A stretch of 64,000 bases of DNA from an uncultured Bacteroides sp. GTDB lineage: Bacteria; Bacteroidota; Bacteroidia; Bacteroidales; Bacteroidaceae. The notes beneath the pieces are model-generated. The model made no database searches. It was not told the origin of the DNA and was given only the letters and a program-made list of their open reading frames with translations. Position 1 is the stretch's first letter. Each line of letters opens with the position of its first letter. This document shows, in pieces, positions 7,732-17,244 of the stretch. Position numbers and translations under genes: made by a program. The stretch lies in NCBI GenBank assembly GCA_900556625.1, contig USPQ01000002.1:1-64000 (forward strand). Reading direction: 5' to 3'.

Positions 7732-10700
7732 ATGAATTTATATCTGGAAAACACTGGAAAAGGTATATTAATAACTTTTCTACTATTAATCGGGTCAATG
7801 CTTTATGCCCAAAACAATAGTAAAATAACAATAAAAAAGAAGAATATCTCATTGCAAACAGCTTTAGCGGATATTAGGGAACAGACCAAGATGTCTGTAT
7901 CTTACAACAGTTCCCAACTACCTAAAACAAGAATATCTTTAGATATAAACAACCAGTCTTTGGATCAGGCACTGAAAACTATTCTTGCCGGAACAGGGTT
8001 CACATATACCGTAAAAGATACTTATATAATGATTATTCCGGAGCAGACTGCTAAAAAATCTAAAAGCAGAAATGTGGCGGGTAATGTAGTGGATGGAAAA
8101 GGTGCTCCGCTAATTGGAGTTACTGTGGTCGAAAAAAGGACCGGCAACGGAACTGTAACCAATATGGAAGGTAACTATCATATCACTACACAAGGTGCCA
8201 CACCTGTATTGGTATTTTCCTACATCGGTTATCAGTCAAAGGAGATAGTTGTAAAAGAAAATACTATTAACATTGTATTGGAAGATGAATCTCAGGCACT
8301 AGACGAAGTGGTTGTTACGGCTTTAGGTATCAAGCGTGCTGAAAAAGCACTTTCCTATAACGTACAGACTGTAAGCAATTCCGAACTAACCGTGGCTAAG
8401 GACGCTAATTTCATGAACAGTTTAAACGGTAAGGTCGCTGGTGTCAACATCCAGAAGAGTTCCTCTGGTGTGGGCGGTGCTACACGTGTCATCATGCGTG
8501 GTTCCAAATCTATCGTCGGAAACAACAATGCTTTATATGTAGTTGATGGTATGCCCATCGGAAACCCTTCACGGGGTGTCATCCAAACAGAATATGGTGC
8601 AGTGGCCGGTAGTGAAAGTATCTCCGACTTTAACCCCGATGACATTGAAAGTATCTCTGTGCTGACAGGTCCTTCAGCAGCAGCTCTTTATGGTGCAGCT
8701 GCAGCCAACGGTGTGATTCTGATCAACACCAAGAAAGGTAGTGAGGGAAAGATGAAAATTAACTTTTCATCCAATACAGAATTCTCTAAACCAATGATAT
8801 CACCGGAGTTCCAAAATAGCTATGGCAACCGAGATAATTCCTATCGTAGTTGGGGAGAGAAACTAGCTACACCTTCTTCATTTGATCCCATGGACTTTTT
8901 CAAAACTGGTATGAATACCATTAACTCGCTGAACATTTCTTCGGGCACGAAAACTAACCAAACGTTCATCTCTTTGGCCTCTACCAACTCCAAGGGTGTC
9001 ATTAAGAACAATGAATATTACCGTTACAACTTCTCTTTCAGAAATACTGCGCTAATGTTGGATGACAAGTTACACGTAGATTTGGGGGCTAGTTATGTCA
9101 TTCAGGCTGAGCAGAACATGATTTCAGGCGGACGTTACTTCAACCCGTTATTTCCGCTCTATCTGTTTCCCCGTGGCGAGGACTTCGAAAATGTGAAAAT
9201 ATTCGAGCGTTATAACGAAGAACGTCGTTTCCCCACCCAGAACTGGGAATATGGCGATCAGGGACTTTCCTTTGAAAATCCTTATTGGATTATCAACCGC
9301 GAAATGTTTCCCACCAAGAAAAGCCGTTACATGCTTCATGCCAGAGTACAATATGACATATTCGACTGGTTGAATATTGCCGGACGTGTGCGCCTGGATA
9401 AGACTCACTCTACCGAAGAACGTAAACTTCATGCTTCTACACTCGAGCTTTATACAGGTTCTTCCAAGGGTAGTTACACGAATAAAGAGGAGTTCTACAC
9501 TCAAACCTATGCTGACGTGATGGCTAATATTAACAAACGGTTCGGTACAGACTTTTCACTGACGGCCAACGTGGGCGGTAGCTTTGAAGATCATTATACA
9601 CGTAGTATTGATGTAGGCGGCAAACTGATGACGGTGCCCAATCTCTTCTCGCTGGCCAATGTGGAACCCGCTTCAGGTAAAAGAGACCAAGGATACCTGC
9701 GTACACGCAACGTTGCCTTCTTTGCCAGTGCGGAGCTAGGTTGGAAAAACATGCTCTATTTGTCTGCTACAGGACGCTGCGACTGGGCCTCTCAATTGGT
9801 CAGCAATGGAGATACTCCCTGCATCTTCTACCCCTCCATCGGTCTGTCAGGTATCATTAGCGAAATGGTGAAACTGCCTGAATTTATTTCTTATTTAAAG
9901 TTACGTACATCCTATACAGAGGTAGGATCGCCTATTACGCAGACGGGTATCACTCCCGGTACGGTGACCGACCCAATGTCGGGCGGCGTTATTAATCCGA
10001 TTTCCACGTATCCGTATCCCGATTTCAAGCCGGAACGAACCAAATCCTATGAAGTAGGTATCAATGCCCGTTTTTTGAACGGACGAATTTCTTTTGACGG
10101 AACTTTCTACCAATCCAATACGTATAACCAGACTTTTCTTTCGGTCATGTCTCCTGCAACCGGTTATTCAGGTTTCTATGTTCAGGCTGGTAACGTGCGT
10201 AACCGGGGTGTGGAAATGACATTGGGCTACAACGATACGTTTGGCAAGGTGAACTACTCTACCCATTTGACTTATACAGCCAACCAAAACAAGATCGTAG
10301 AAATGGTACACGATTATCGCAATCCTATCGACAACTCACTGGTAAATATAACTGAATTGACTTTGAAGGAAGCTGGTGATGTATACCTGCGTGAAGGCTA
10401 TTCCATGTCCGATGTCTTTACTACAGGCATTTTACAGCGTGGCAGAGACGGCAAGCTCGTTGAAGAAGGAAACGGTTATCAGGTTGACCGCAGCCAACGT
10501 ATCCGTTTGGGATCGGCCGATCCTGACTTCACCATGGGATGGCGTCATGACATCAACTACAAGAATATCTCACTGGGGTTGATGATTACCGGACGTTTTG
10601 GAGGTATCGTCACATCGCAGACACAGGCATTCATGGATGCATTCGGTGTGTCCAAAGTATCAGCCGAGGCTCGCGACAACGGCGGTGTGATGTTGGACGG

Positions 10701-11010
10701 ACACCGATATGATGCCGAACGCTATTACAATACTGTGGGTGGACAAGGGCTGATGAGTTACTACACCTACGATGCCACCAACGTCCGTCTGCAAGAACTT
10801 TCGTTGACCTATTCGCTGCCGAAGAAATGGTTGGGTGATGTTTTCAACAATGCCACTATCTCCTTCGTGGGACGTAATCTCTTCATGTTCTACCGTAAGG
10901 CTCCGTTCGACCCCGACATGAACGGTTCTACAGGTACGTATAACCGCAGCGATTTTTTCATGGCTCCCAGCTTAAGGAACTTAGGATTTAGTATTAAGTT
11001 TAGCTTGTAA
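7732..11010 (+). CDS. SusC/RagA-type TonB-dependent transporter with STN domain
   Basis: 1092 residues, the usual size of signalling SusC proteins. Signal peptide at residues 1-26 (cleavage after MLYAQ); STN domain at about 30-100 (KKNISLQTALADIREQTKMS); carboxypeptidase-D-like regulatory domain at about 117-195 (GNVVDGKGAPLIGVTVVEKR); then LDEVVVTALG, the plug with the SusC hallmark DIESISVLTGPSAAALYG at about 305-320, and a 22-strand barrel ending in FSIKFSL. It imports oligosaccharides across the outer membrane with TonB energy, paired with the SusD lipoprotein 19 bases downstream. The STN domain links it to the FecR/sigma pair upstream. Confidence 0.96.
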   Translation: MNLYLENTGKGILITFLLLIGSMLYAQNNSKITIKKKNISLQTALADIREQTKMSVSYNSSQLPKTRISLDINNQSLDQALKTILAGTGFTYTVKDTYIMIIPEQTAKKSKSRNVAGNVVDGKGAPLIGVTVVEKRTGNGTVTNMEGNYHITTQGATPVLVFSYIGYQSKEIVVKENTINIVLEDESQALDEVVVTALGIKRAEKALSYNVQTVSNSELTVAKDANFMNSLNGKVAGVNIQKSSSGVGGATRVIMRGSKSIVGNNNALYVVDGMPIGNPSRGVIQTEYGAVAGSESISDFNPDDIESISVLTGPSAAALYGAAAANGVILINTKKGSEGKMKINFSSNTEFSKPMISPEFQNSYGNRDNSYRSWGEKLATPSSFDPMDFFKTGMNTINSLNISSGTKTNQTFISLASTNSKGVIKNNEYYRYNFSFRNTALMLDDKLHVDLGASYVIQAEQNMISGGRYFNPLFPLYLFPRGEDFENVKIFERYNEERRFPTQNWEYGDQGLSFENPYWIINREMFPTKKSRYMLHARVQYDIFDWLNIAGRVRLDKTHSTEERKLHASTLELYTGSSKGSYTNKEEFYTQTYADVMANINKRFGTDFSLTANVGGSFEDHYTRSIDVGGKLMTVPNLFSLANVEPASGKRDQGYLRTRNVAFFASAELGWKNMLYLSATGRCDWASQLVSNGDTPCIFYPSIGLSGIISEMVKLPEFISYLKLRTSYTEVGSPITQTGITPGTVTDPMSGGVINPISTYPYPDFKPERTKSYEVGINARFLNGRISFDGTFYQSNTYNQTFLSVMSPATGYSGFYVQAGNVRNRGVEMTLGYNDTFGKVNYSTHLTYTANQNKIVEMVHDYRNPIDNSLVNITELTLKEAGDVYLREGYSMSDVFTTGILQRGRDGKLVEEGNGYQVDRSQRIRLGSADPDFTMGWRHDINYKNISLGLMITGRFGGIVTSQTQAFMDAFGVSKVSAEARDNGGVMLDGHRYDAERYYNTVGGQGLMSYYTYDATNVRLQELSLTYSLPKKWLGDVFNNATISFVGRNLFMFYRKAPFDPDMNGSTGTYNRSDFFMAPSLRNLGFSIKFSL

Positions 11011-11029
11011 CAATTAATATATTCAATTT

Positions 11030-12649
11030 ATGAAAATACAGATAAAAAAGATAGTGGGGGTACTATTGGCATGTGCAGGGATCATGACAAGCACCTCATG
11101 CGCGGATTTTGAAGAGATAAATAAAAACCCGTATCTTCCTGACAAAGACATGGAGCAGAAAGACGGTGTGCTTAACGGTGCCTATATGCCGAATTTAGAA
11201 AAACATATTATTCCCGTACCGCTCAAAACTGATAACACAGACTTGACCAACGCTTATCAGATTTCCATCAACCTGTGCGGTGACTCGTGGATAGGGTATT
11301 TCTCGCCACGTGACAACAAATGGAACGAGGCGTCCAACACCACTACGTTCTTCTTTTCGGAAGGCTGGGTGAACTTGATGTATGAGTATGCTATCACCAA
11401 CATCTTTGCTCCCTGGATCCAACTGAAGAATATCAACATGAGTGGCGAAAACCCCAATAAAGAGATGTACGCTATTGCACAGATATCTAAGATTATGGGA
11501 CTGCATCGTTCTACTGACAAGTTTGGCCCCATCCCTTACAAACAGGTGGGAAACGGTTCGTTCACTGTGGAATATGATTCTCAGGAATCGGTGTATCGCT
11601 CGTTCTTTGAAGAACTGGACGAAGCTGTCACCGTCCTGTACGACTTTTATATGAAAGCCAACAATACCGTCCCCATGGCTTCGGACGTAGTGTATGAGGG
11701 CGACGTGACCAAGTGGATACGTTTGGCCAACTCACTGATGTTGCGACTTGCTATCCGTGTACGCTATGCTGATGAGGTATTGGCACGCACATACGCTGAA
11801 AAGGCTATCAAGAACCCAATTGGCGTAATGGAAAGCATAGACGATATGGCAAAAATGAATAGAGGAGCTAATTTGCAGACAAAACATCCGATGTACCAGA
11901 TTGCAGACCCGGGTCAGTACAACGATAGTCGCATGGGAGCCACTATTCAATGTTATATGAAAGGATATGCAGACCCGCGTATCTCCAAATATTTTCAGGA
12001 TCAAGGAAAGAACGCTATACGTGCCGGCTTACCGGTTACTCAAAAAGTGTATGACGGAGCGTCATTGCCCAACATTTCGGAAGACGATCCTGTGTATTGG
12101 ATGAGGGCTTCAGAAGTAGACTTTCTGCGGGCAGAAGGTGCCTTAGCAGGTTTCGATATGGGGGGCGGAACTCCTCAACAATACTATGAATCGGGCATTC
12201 GGAAATCTTTTGCCGAATGTGGCGCAAGTATTGGCTCTTACCTGAACAGTACCACTCCTCCGCTGGCCTTTACAGATCCGGTGAATGCGGCCTACAACTA
12301 TGCAGCGCCCAGTATCATTACCGTGAAGTGGAATGAGGCGGATGATGTAGAGAAAAAATTGGAACGTATTATTACACAAAAGTATCTGGCCCTCTTCCCC
12401 GACGGTCAAGAAGCATGGAGCGAATGGAGACGTACAGGATACCCGCGCCAGATTCCTCCGGTGAACAACTTCACTAACTCTGACGTGAAGAAAAGTGACG
12501 GTCACAAGGATGGCGTACGCCGTATTCCATATCCGCGCAATGAATACGAACACAACGGCGAAAACCTTCAAAAAGCCATCCAACAATATTTGGGAGGCAT
12601 AGATAAGGCTTCCGTAAATGTATGGTGGGACAAAAAAGAAAAAAAGTAA
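11030..12649 (+). CDS. SusD/RagB-type glycan-binding lipoprotein
   Basis: 539 residues with a lipoprotein signal peptide (lipobox ending TSTSC at about residue 25) followed by ADFEEINKNP, the start typical of the SusD-like 2 branch. TPR-like helical content is evident (WIRLANSLMLRLAIRVRYAD, EVDFLRAEGALAGF), and the C-terminal YLALFPDGQEAWSEWRRTGYP is a strong family signature. It caps the barrel of the SusC encoded upstream and captures glycan at the cell surface. It is part of one operon with susC and the downstream GH18 gene (18-base gap). Confidence 0.95.
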   Translation: MKIQIKKIVGVLLACAGIMTSTSCADFEEINKNPYLPDKDMEQKDGVLNGAYMPNLEKHIIPVPLKTDNTDLTNAYQISINLCGDSWIGYFSPRDNKWNEASNTTTFFFSEGWVNLMYEYAITNIFAPWIQLKNINMSGENPNKEMYAIAQISKIMGLHRSTDKFGPIPYKQVGNGSFTVEYDSQESVYRSFFEELDEAVTVLYDFYMKANNTVPMASDVVYEGDVTKWIRLANSLMLRLAIRVRYADEVLARTYAEKAIKNPIGVMESIDDMAKMNRGANLQTKHPMYQIADPGQYNDSRMGATIQCYMKGYADPRISKYFQDQGKNAIRAGLPVTQKVYDGASLPNISEDDPVYWMRASEVDFLRAEGALAGFDMGGGTPQQYYESGIRKSFAECGASIGSYLNSTTPPLAFTDPVNAAYNYAAPSIITVKWNEADDVEKKLERIITQKYLALFPDGQEAWSEWRRTGYPRQIPPVNNFTNSDVKKSDGHKDGVRRIPYPRNEYEHNGENLQKAIQQYLGGIDKASVNVWWDKKEKK

Positions 12650-12667
12650 CTCTTAAACGATACAGAA

Positions 12668-13783
12668 ATGATGAATAACATAAAAAAATGCTTCGTTTTA
12701 TCACTCATGGCAAGTTTCATGTTTTCATGTACTGACATTGAAACTATCGACTTGGAAAAAGAAGCCGTGAAAGATCTGTATGAGAATCGTGATAAAGATA
12801 AATGGGCTGAGGAAGATGCCCAGAAACAACAGAATTATGAGGACTCTGTACGCATAGCCGAGGAGAACAAACGCCTCTATGAACTCTACCTTGCAGATTT
12901 AAGGGAGTACAAAGAAACCAAGCATCCGGTGATGTTCGGCTGGTTCAACGCGTGGAGTGCTGAAACTCCGGGCGAATACTCCAATCTGACGTTGATTCCC
13001 GACAGTATGGATATCGTTTCTATTTGGGGAAATTGTTTCAACATTAATGAAAAACGTCTGAAACAGATGAGAGAGGTGCAGAGTAAAGGTACCAAGGTCA
13101 TTGTGGGTTGGATCGTAGAAAACGTGGGTAACGGACTTAGTAATATTCCTGAAGGCGGATGGTCTGATGACCCGACAACAGGTATCAAGCAATACGCACA
13201 AGCCATTTTGGACTCCATCGCCAAGTATGGATACGACGGCTTCGATATTGACTATGAACCTTCCTATGCCTCTCCTTTCAAACCAGGCAATCACTGTGGC
13301 GACTGGACAGACGACTGGACAGACTACAGGCCTATCATCTCTTGCAGCTCGTATGACAATAAAGAATATGAAAATCTTTTCTTTCAAACATTACGCGATG
13401 GTTTGGACAAATTAGAAGCCAAAGACGGTAAGAAGAAAATTCTGAACATCAATGGTTCAATCCACTATCTATCCCCGGAAATGGCACCTCTCTTCTCCTA
13501 CTTTGTGGCACAATCCTATAATGGTAGTTATAGTGGATGGACATCCAGAATAACCAACCGTTTGGGGAATGATGTGAAAGACCAGATTATCTATACAGAG
13601 ACATTCGAAAGCGGACAAGCCAACCGGATAAGTTTTGAAAATTATGCAAACTTTGTTGTTAACAACCTCAACCGGGAAGCTGGTGGTATCGGTGCTTATC
13701 ACATTAATGCAGATTCATTTGACAAAAACGAATATCGTTATGTACGAAATGCAATTTCCATCATGAATCCTCCTATCAAGTAA
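12668..13783 (+). CDS. Surface GH18 glycosidase, endo-beta-N-acetylglucosaminidase type
   Basis: 371 residues with a lipobox (SFMFSC, Cys near residue 21), so a lipoprotein likely exported to the surface. A charged helical linker (about 30-85) precedes the GH18 barrel. The catalytic DxxDxDxE motif is intact as DGFDIDYE at about 190-197, the last residue being the acid/base. Family members next to SusC/D pairs cleave the chitobiose core of N-glycans by substrate-assisted catalysis through the N-acetyl group. Such proteins can also be chitinase-like or non-catalytic binders, but the complete motif favours an active enzyme. It is the only glycoside hydrolase in the PUL. Confidence 0.88.
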   Translation: MMNNIKKCFVLSLMASFMFSCTDIETIDLEKEAVKDLYENRDKDKWAEEDAQKQQNYEDSVRIAEENKRLYELYLADLREYKETKHPVMFGWFNAWSAETPGEYSNLTLIPDSMDIVSIWGNCFNINEKRLKQMREVQSKGTKVIVGWIVENVGNGLSNIPEGGWSDDPTTGIKQYAQAILDSIAKYGYDGFDIDYEPSYASPFKPGNHCGDWTDDWTDYRPIISCSSYDNKEYENLFFQTLRDGLDKLEAKDGKKKILNINGSIHYLSPEMAPLFSYFVAQSYNGSYSGWTSRITNRLGNDVKDQIIYTETFESGQANRISFENYANFVVNNLNREAGGIGAYHINADSFDKNEYRYVRNAISIMNPPIK

Positions 13784-13811
13784 TATAATCACTTTATAAA
13801 CCAAAAATAAT

Positions 13812-15011
13812 ATGAAGAAACATATAGCATTATTATTCCTGTCCTTAGGCTTTTTCACCGCTTGCGACATGGTCAGTGGTGAAGGAGAAGGTGCTGACAA
13901 TGCGGTCTACATGGGTAACACCAACAGTAGCGGAGTAATCTCGATGGTGGTAAGCAACGATAAAGGTGGCAGTTCTGTAATCACTCCCCGATTAGCCAAC
14001 ATTACCGACCAGCCAGTGGAAATAACGGTAGAAGTGGACAAACAACTGTTGGAGGAGTATAACACCCAAGCCGGTCTGACGCTGGAACCTATGGCAATAG
14101 AAGACTTTGTATTCATCACCAAGGACAAGAAAGAAACACACGGAAAAGCTGTGGTGACTATTGAACCCGGACAGTACAACGCCAGCGTGGAGATAAAGAT
14201 CCCCCAAATAGATGAAACCAAGTATCCCTACAGTAAGCGTTTTGCTATTCCGGTATCCATCACTAGCTCTTCCAAATATAAGATACTGAGCTCGCCGGAC
14301 TTTACTATCATCCGTCTGAGCCGCGAGCTGGTTACTTCCGTCGGACAATTCTCACGTGCAGGAAGTATCGCACTGGTACCCAATGCAGAGCTGAGAAAGC
14401 CTATGGATAATTGGACCATGCAGGTGAGTATGCTTTACCCAAGAATGACTAATAGTAATCAAACCGTCATGTCGATCCAATCCGGTACGGGCGATTTTTA
14501 TACCCGTATCACCAACGACAAAGGTATCCAGATCAAGAACGGACGCGATGGAGATGATACTTGGACCAACAAGCCCTTATCTAACGGGAAATGGCTGAAC
14601 ATCAGCCTTGTTCACAGGAATGCTTCCAGTATCTCGGTTTATGTGAACGGAGAATTACAGAAGACGTTCGAAACCTCGCCTATCTATTTTTCGGACATGA
14701 AGAAGTGCTGTCTATTTATAGGCAACACTCAATATACTAATGTTTATATTCGCGAAGCACGCATGTGGAACAGGGCATTGACCGACGGAGAAATCATAGA
14801 TAAGGAATATTTGCCTCAAGATCCAACAGATCCCAACCTGATTATGTACATGCCTTTCAACACTGTAGAGAACAATGAAATGAAAGAACTGACTGGCAAT
14901 TGGGAAATCTCAGACTTTCGCACATTGGGTATATGGGATGAAGATCCTCCCAAAATATCATATGTAGAGAATGTACAATTCCCGGCCGAAGACCTGATAA
15001 TTGTAGAATAG
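13812..15011 (+). CDS. DUF1735 plus LamG-like lipoprotein, candidate surface glycan-binding protein
   Basis: 399 residues. Lipobox GFFTAC (Cys near residue 18) and then an acidic lipoprotein-export-like segment (DMVSGEGEGAD). The N-terminal DUF1735 domain (about 30-165) is a beta-sandwich seen in PUL lipoproteins. The C-terminal half (about 180-390) looks like a concanavalin/LamG fold: TMQVSMLYPRM, GKWLNISLVHRNASSISVYVNGE and REARMWNRALTDGEI are typical strands and the closing signature of that family. It probably binds glycan or glycoprotein at the cell surface beside the GH18 enzyme. The position and spacing (28 bases) indicate the same operon. Confidence 0.82.
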   Translation: MKKHIALLFLSLGFFTACDMVSGEGEGADNAVYMGNTNSSGVISMVVSNDKGGSSVITPRLANITDQPVEITVEVDKQLLEEYNTQAGLTLEPMAIEDFVFITKDKKETHGKAVVTIEPGQYNASVEIKIPQIDETKYPYSKRFAIPVSITSSSKYKILSSPDFTIIRLSRELVTSVGQFSRAGSIALVPNAELRKPMDNWTMQVSMLYPRMTNSNQTVMSIQSGTGDFYTRITNDKGIQIKNGRDGDDTWTNKPLSNGKWLNISLVHRNASSISVYVNGELQKTFETSPIYFSDMKKCCLFIGNTQYTNVYIREARMWNRALTDGEIIDKEYLPQDPTDPNLIMYMPFNTVENNEMKELTGNWEISDFRTLGIWDEDPPKISYVENVQFPAEDLIIVE

Positions 15012-15047
15012 CTCTCCTGTTCGTGTAACAAATTAAAATCGAAACAA

Positions 15048-16028
15048 ATGAAAAAAATAATTCAATTGCTGTATATACTGTTTGCCGTAGCTGCCTTTTC
15101 GGCTTGTAGCGATGACAATCAGGGAGAAGTGGTAAGCCAGGACTTGTCTTATCAGCTCGATGCAAACTATGTATTTGTAGATATTCCGGAAAAGTTTCTG
15201 TTTGATCCTTCCAACATTTTATATCTGGAAGGTAAGACCGTGATGAAACTGAATGCCAAGAGCGATGGAAAACAGACTACGATAACCGAAGGAACCGAGT
15301 TCACCTTTAATGTAAAATTGAAAAAGGCTTTGAACCAAAATGTCAAAGTGCGTCTCAAAAAGAACCTCGACTTGTTGGAAGGACATACTTTGACAGAGTT
15401 TCCGGACGAGGCATTCGAATTGAATGATGCCATCATAACTGCCGGAAGTAGAGAGGGGACAATTACTCTTAATATCACTAATCCAGATATATTGAACAAA
15501 CTACCGGGATACGTTCTTCCACTTCGCTTGGAATTTGTAGATGCAGTCAGTGGAGTGAAAATATCGAAACAGAGCTACAACGTGTTAATAGAGATAAATC
15601 TCAAATTGGAGAAAGACAATATTGATCCTTCTAATGATGAGATTACTGGAGAGTATTTCAATAACAACGTTGTTTTTGAATCAAATAAAAGCGATGGTTT
15701 GGAATTTCTGTATGATGGAAAAAACTCTGGCAATACGTGGTACCCTAATAAGAATACTTTCCTGACGATGACTTTCCCGGAGCTCACAAGAATACTGGGT
15801 GTCAGAATCAACTTTGACACCGGTTACTACAGTCTTGGAAGTTTGAACGTGTATGCAGACGAAGGTAACGGATTCATTTCATATGGCAAACTCACCAGAA
15901 ATGCTAATGGCACCATATATCTGAAGTTCAAGGAACCCGCTGACATACGTGCTCTCAAGTTTGATGGAATGTTGACCACTAGCGGTGGTACAGGACCGGA
16001 CATCTACGAAATCACATTCATCAAATAG
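15048..16028 (+). CDS. DUF1735 plus F5/8 type C-like lipoprotein
   Basis: 326 residues. Lipobox AFSAC (Cys near residue 20) followed by SDDNQGE. An N-terminal DUF1735-like sandwich (about 45-185, with FNVKLKKALNQNVKVRLKKN and GYVLPLRLEFVDAVSG) precedes a C-terminal discoidin-like module (about 205-326: FLYDGKNSGNTWYPN, FLTMTFPELTRILGVRINF, FKEPADIRALKFDG). Discoidin/CBM32 modules often bind galactose or GlcNAc residues. It is probably the second accessory binding protein of the PUL. Ligand specificity is inference only. Confidence 0.78.
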   Translation: MKKIIQLLYILFAVAAFSACSDDNQGEVVSQDLSYQLDANYVFVDIPEKFLFDPSNILYLEGKTVMKLNAKSDGKQTTITEGTEFTFNVKLKKALNQNVKVRLKKNLDLLEGHTLTEFPDEAFELNDAIITAGSREGTITLNITNPDILNKLPGYVLPLRLEFVDAVSGVKISKQSYNVLIEINLKLEKDNIDPSNDEITGEYFNNNVVFESNKSDGLEFLYDGKNSGNTWYPNKNTFLTMTFPELTRILGVRINFDTGYYSLGSLNVYADEGNGFISYGKLTRNANGTIYLKFKEPADIRALKFDGMLTTSGGTGPDIYEITFIK

Positions 16029-16039
16029 TGTGAATTGAC

Positions 16040-16125
16040 AGAAAGAATGCAAATTACACAAAAAATTATTCTGAGACTGTCAACAGTACATCCATTAATG
16101 TAATTTGCGTAATTTGTGTTCTTTC
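16040..16125 (+). terminator. Long-loop inverted repeat after the PUL, possible terminator
   Basis: The left arm (16040-16064, AGAAAGAATGCAAATTACAC...) and right arm (16102-16125, ...GTAATTTGTGTTCTTTCT) are near-perfect reverse complements over about 24 bases with a loop of about 37. The right arm runs into TTTTTATT, giving a weak U-tract on the plus strand just after the last DUF1735 gene. It may terminate the PUL transcript or be a copy of a dispersed Bacteroides hairpin. Confidence 0.45.
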
Positions 16126-16160
16126 TTTTTATTATTGCTTACCTGTTTATACCTAACTAT

Positions 16161-16877
16161 ATGTTTAACATACTATCTAATATTACTCTACGAAATATTA
16201 CCACTGCCGGAGTGGTTCTCACAGTTGTGATATACCTTTGTACATCCTGTAGGAACAACCATGCCGAAGTGGAACGCATAATCCGCAATCATCTTGAACC
16301 CACCAAAGAGCTATATGCTCTCGCCCTACAGACGGGCGAAGTTACCCTGCCTCTTGGCGGCAAATATCCGCATGTTACCTATCCAGCTCCGGGAGGTACG
16401 GAAACCCCTATCAGCAATGTATGGATTGTAAATGGCAACTATATGGGCAAAACATACGAATGCCACGGATGCGACTCGTGCATGAAGTGCTATCAAGATG
16501 CCGGGCTGATAACATATAACATCGTTCGTAGAGACAGTACTTCAGTTAGGAGCATCGTATGCCTCACAGAAAAAGGAAAACAATACTTAATCGAACGACA
16601 TATTTCCGGATTTCACCCTATTATCAATGCCTGGCGCCGAAGAGAGCAACTGGAAGTAGTACTGGTGGCCAAAGAAAAGTTTGACTTGGAGATACACCCC
16701 TCGGACACTACGGAAATCTATCATTGTAAGGTACACCGAAAACTCGAAATTACTCCCTTCATCGAAGCATTGGGTGCTACCGGCAAAGAGAACCAACCGG
16801 ATTATGTGCGCAAACTTCGTGTAGACCTTAATAACAAAGAGTACCCTATGGTAACTTACATCGAAATGGAGCCATAA
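16161..16877 (+). CDS. Uncharacterised lipoprotein with CxxCxxCxxC motif
   Basis: 238 residues from ATG 16161; a GTG at 16116 would add 15 residues and lies inside a hairpin arm, so the ATG is preferred. A hydrophobic segment ends in a lipobox-like LCTSC (Cys near residue 30). The unusual feature is CHGCDSCMKC at about residues 101-110, four cysteines spaced CxxCxxCxxC, the spacing of iron-sulfur or zinc sites. No catalytic family was recognised. It follows the PUL on the same strand but is separated by a hairpin of 86 bases and may be independently expressed. An envelope location for a metal or thiol cluster is unusual. Confidence 0.7.
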   Translation: MFNILSNITLRNITTAGVVLTVVIYLCTSCRNNHAEVERIIRNHLEPTKELYALALQTGEVTLPLGGKYPHVTYPAPGGTETPISNVWIVNGNYMGKTYECHGCDSCMKCYQDAGLITYNIVRRDSTSVRSIVCLTEKGKQYLIERHISGFHPIINAWRRREQLEVVLVAKEKFDLEIHPSDTTEIYHCKVHRKLEITPFIEALGATGKENQPDYVRKLRVDLNNKEYPMVTYIEMEP

Positions 16878-16884
16878 AAAATAT

Positions 16885-16955
16885 TTTCTATTTCTCAAAC
16901 AAAACACAGTTTTTCAATACTCATATTAAAACTTTTGGGCAATTTTGTCTAAATG
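16885..16955 (-). repeat. Right arm of ~70-bp inverted repeat flanking the PUL
   Basis: Its reverse complement matches 5454-5522 at about 85 percent identity by eye. Both arms read toward the PUL, which they bracket over about 11.4 kb. This arm keeps the TTTG and a 20-base spacer of the ligase promoter, but the -7 site is TATGTAAA, so it is probably not an active promoter. Confidence 0.7.
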
Positions 16956-17244
16956 AAATAAATATCTTATGTAAAGCTTTACACAAATTTTCCAAATGGA
17001 TAAAACAAAGCTTGCGTACCCAATCGTTTTTCGGAACAACAGAGAATATTGTATATACACAGATATGAATTGCGGTCTGTGACTACTTGCTACTTATCAT
17101 CATTAGTATCCACTAATAGGACATCTACTAAAACCCTCCTGTTTTATTAGGGCACTAATATTATCCCACCATTATAATCAAGTAAAATAATGATTTTTCA
17201 TAATCATCTGATAATCAATGTACATCACAAATATATTAGTTTTA

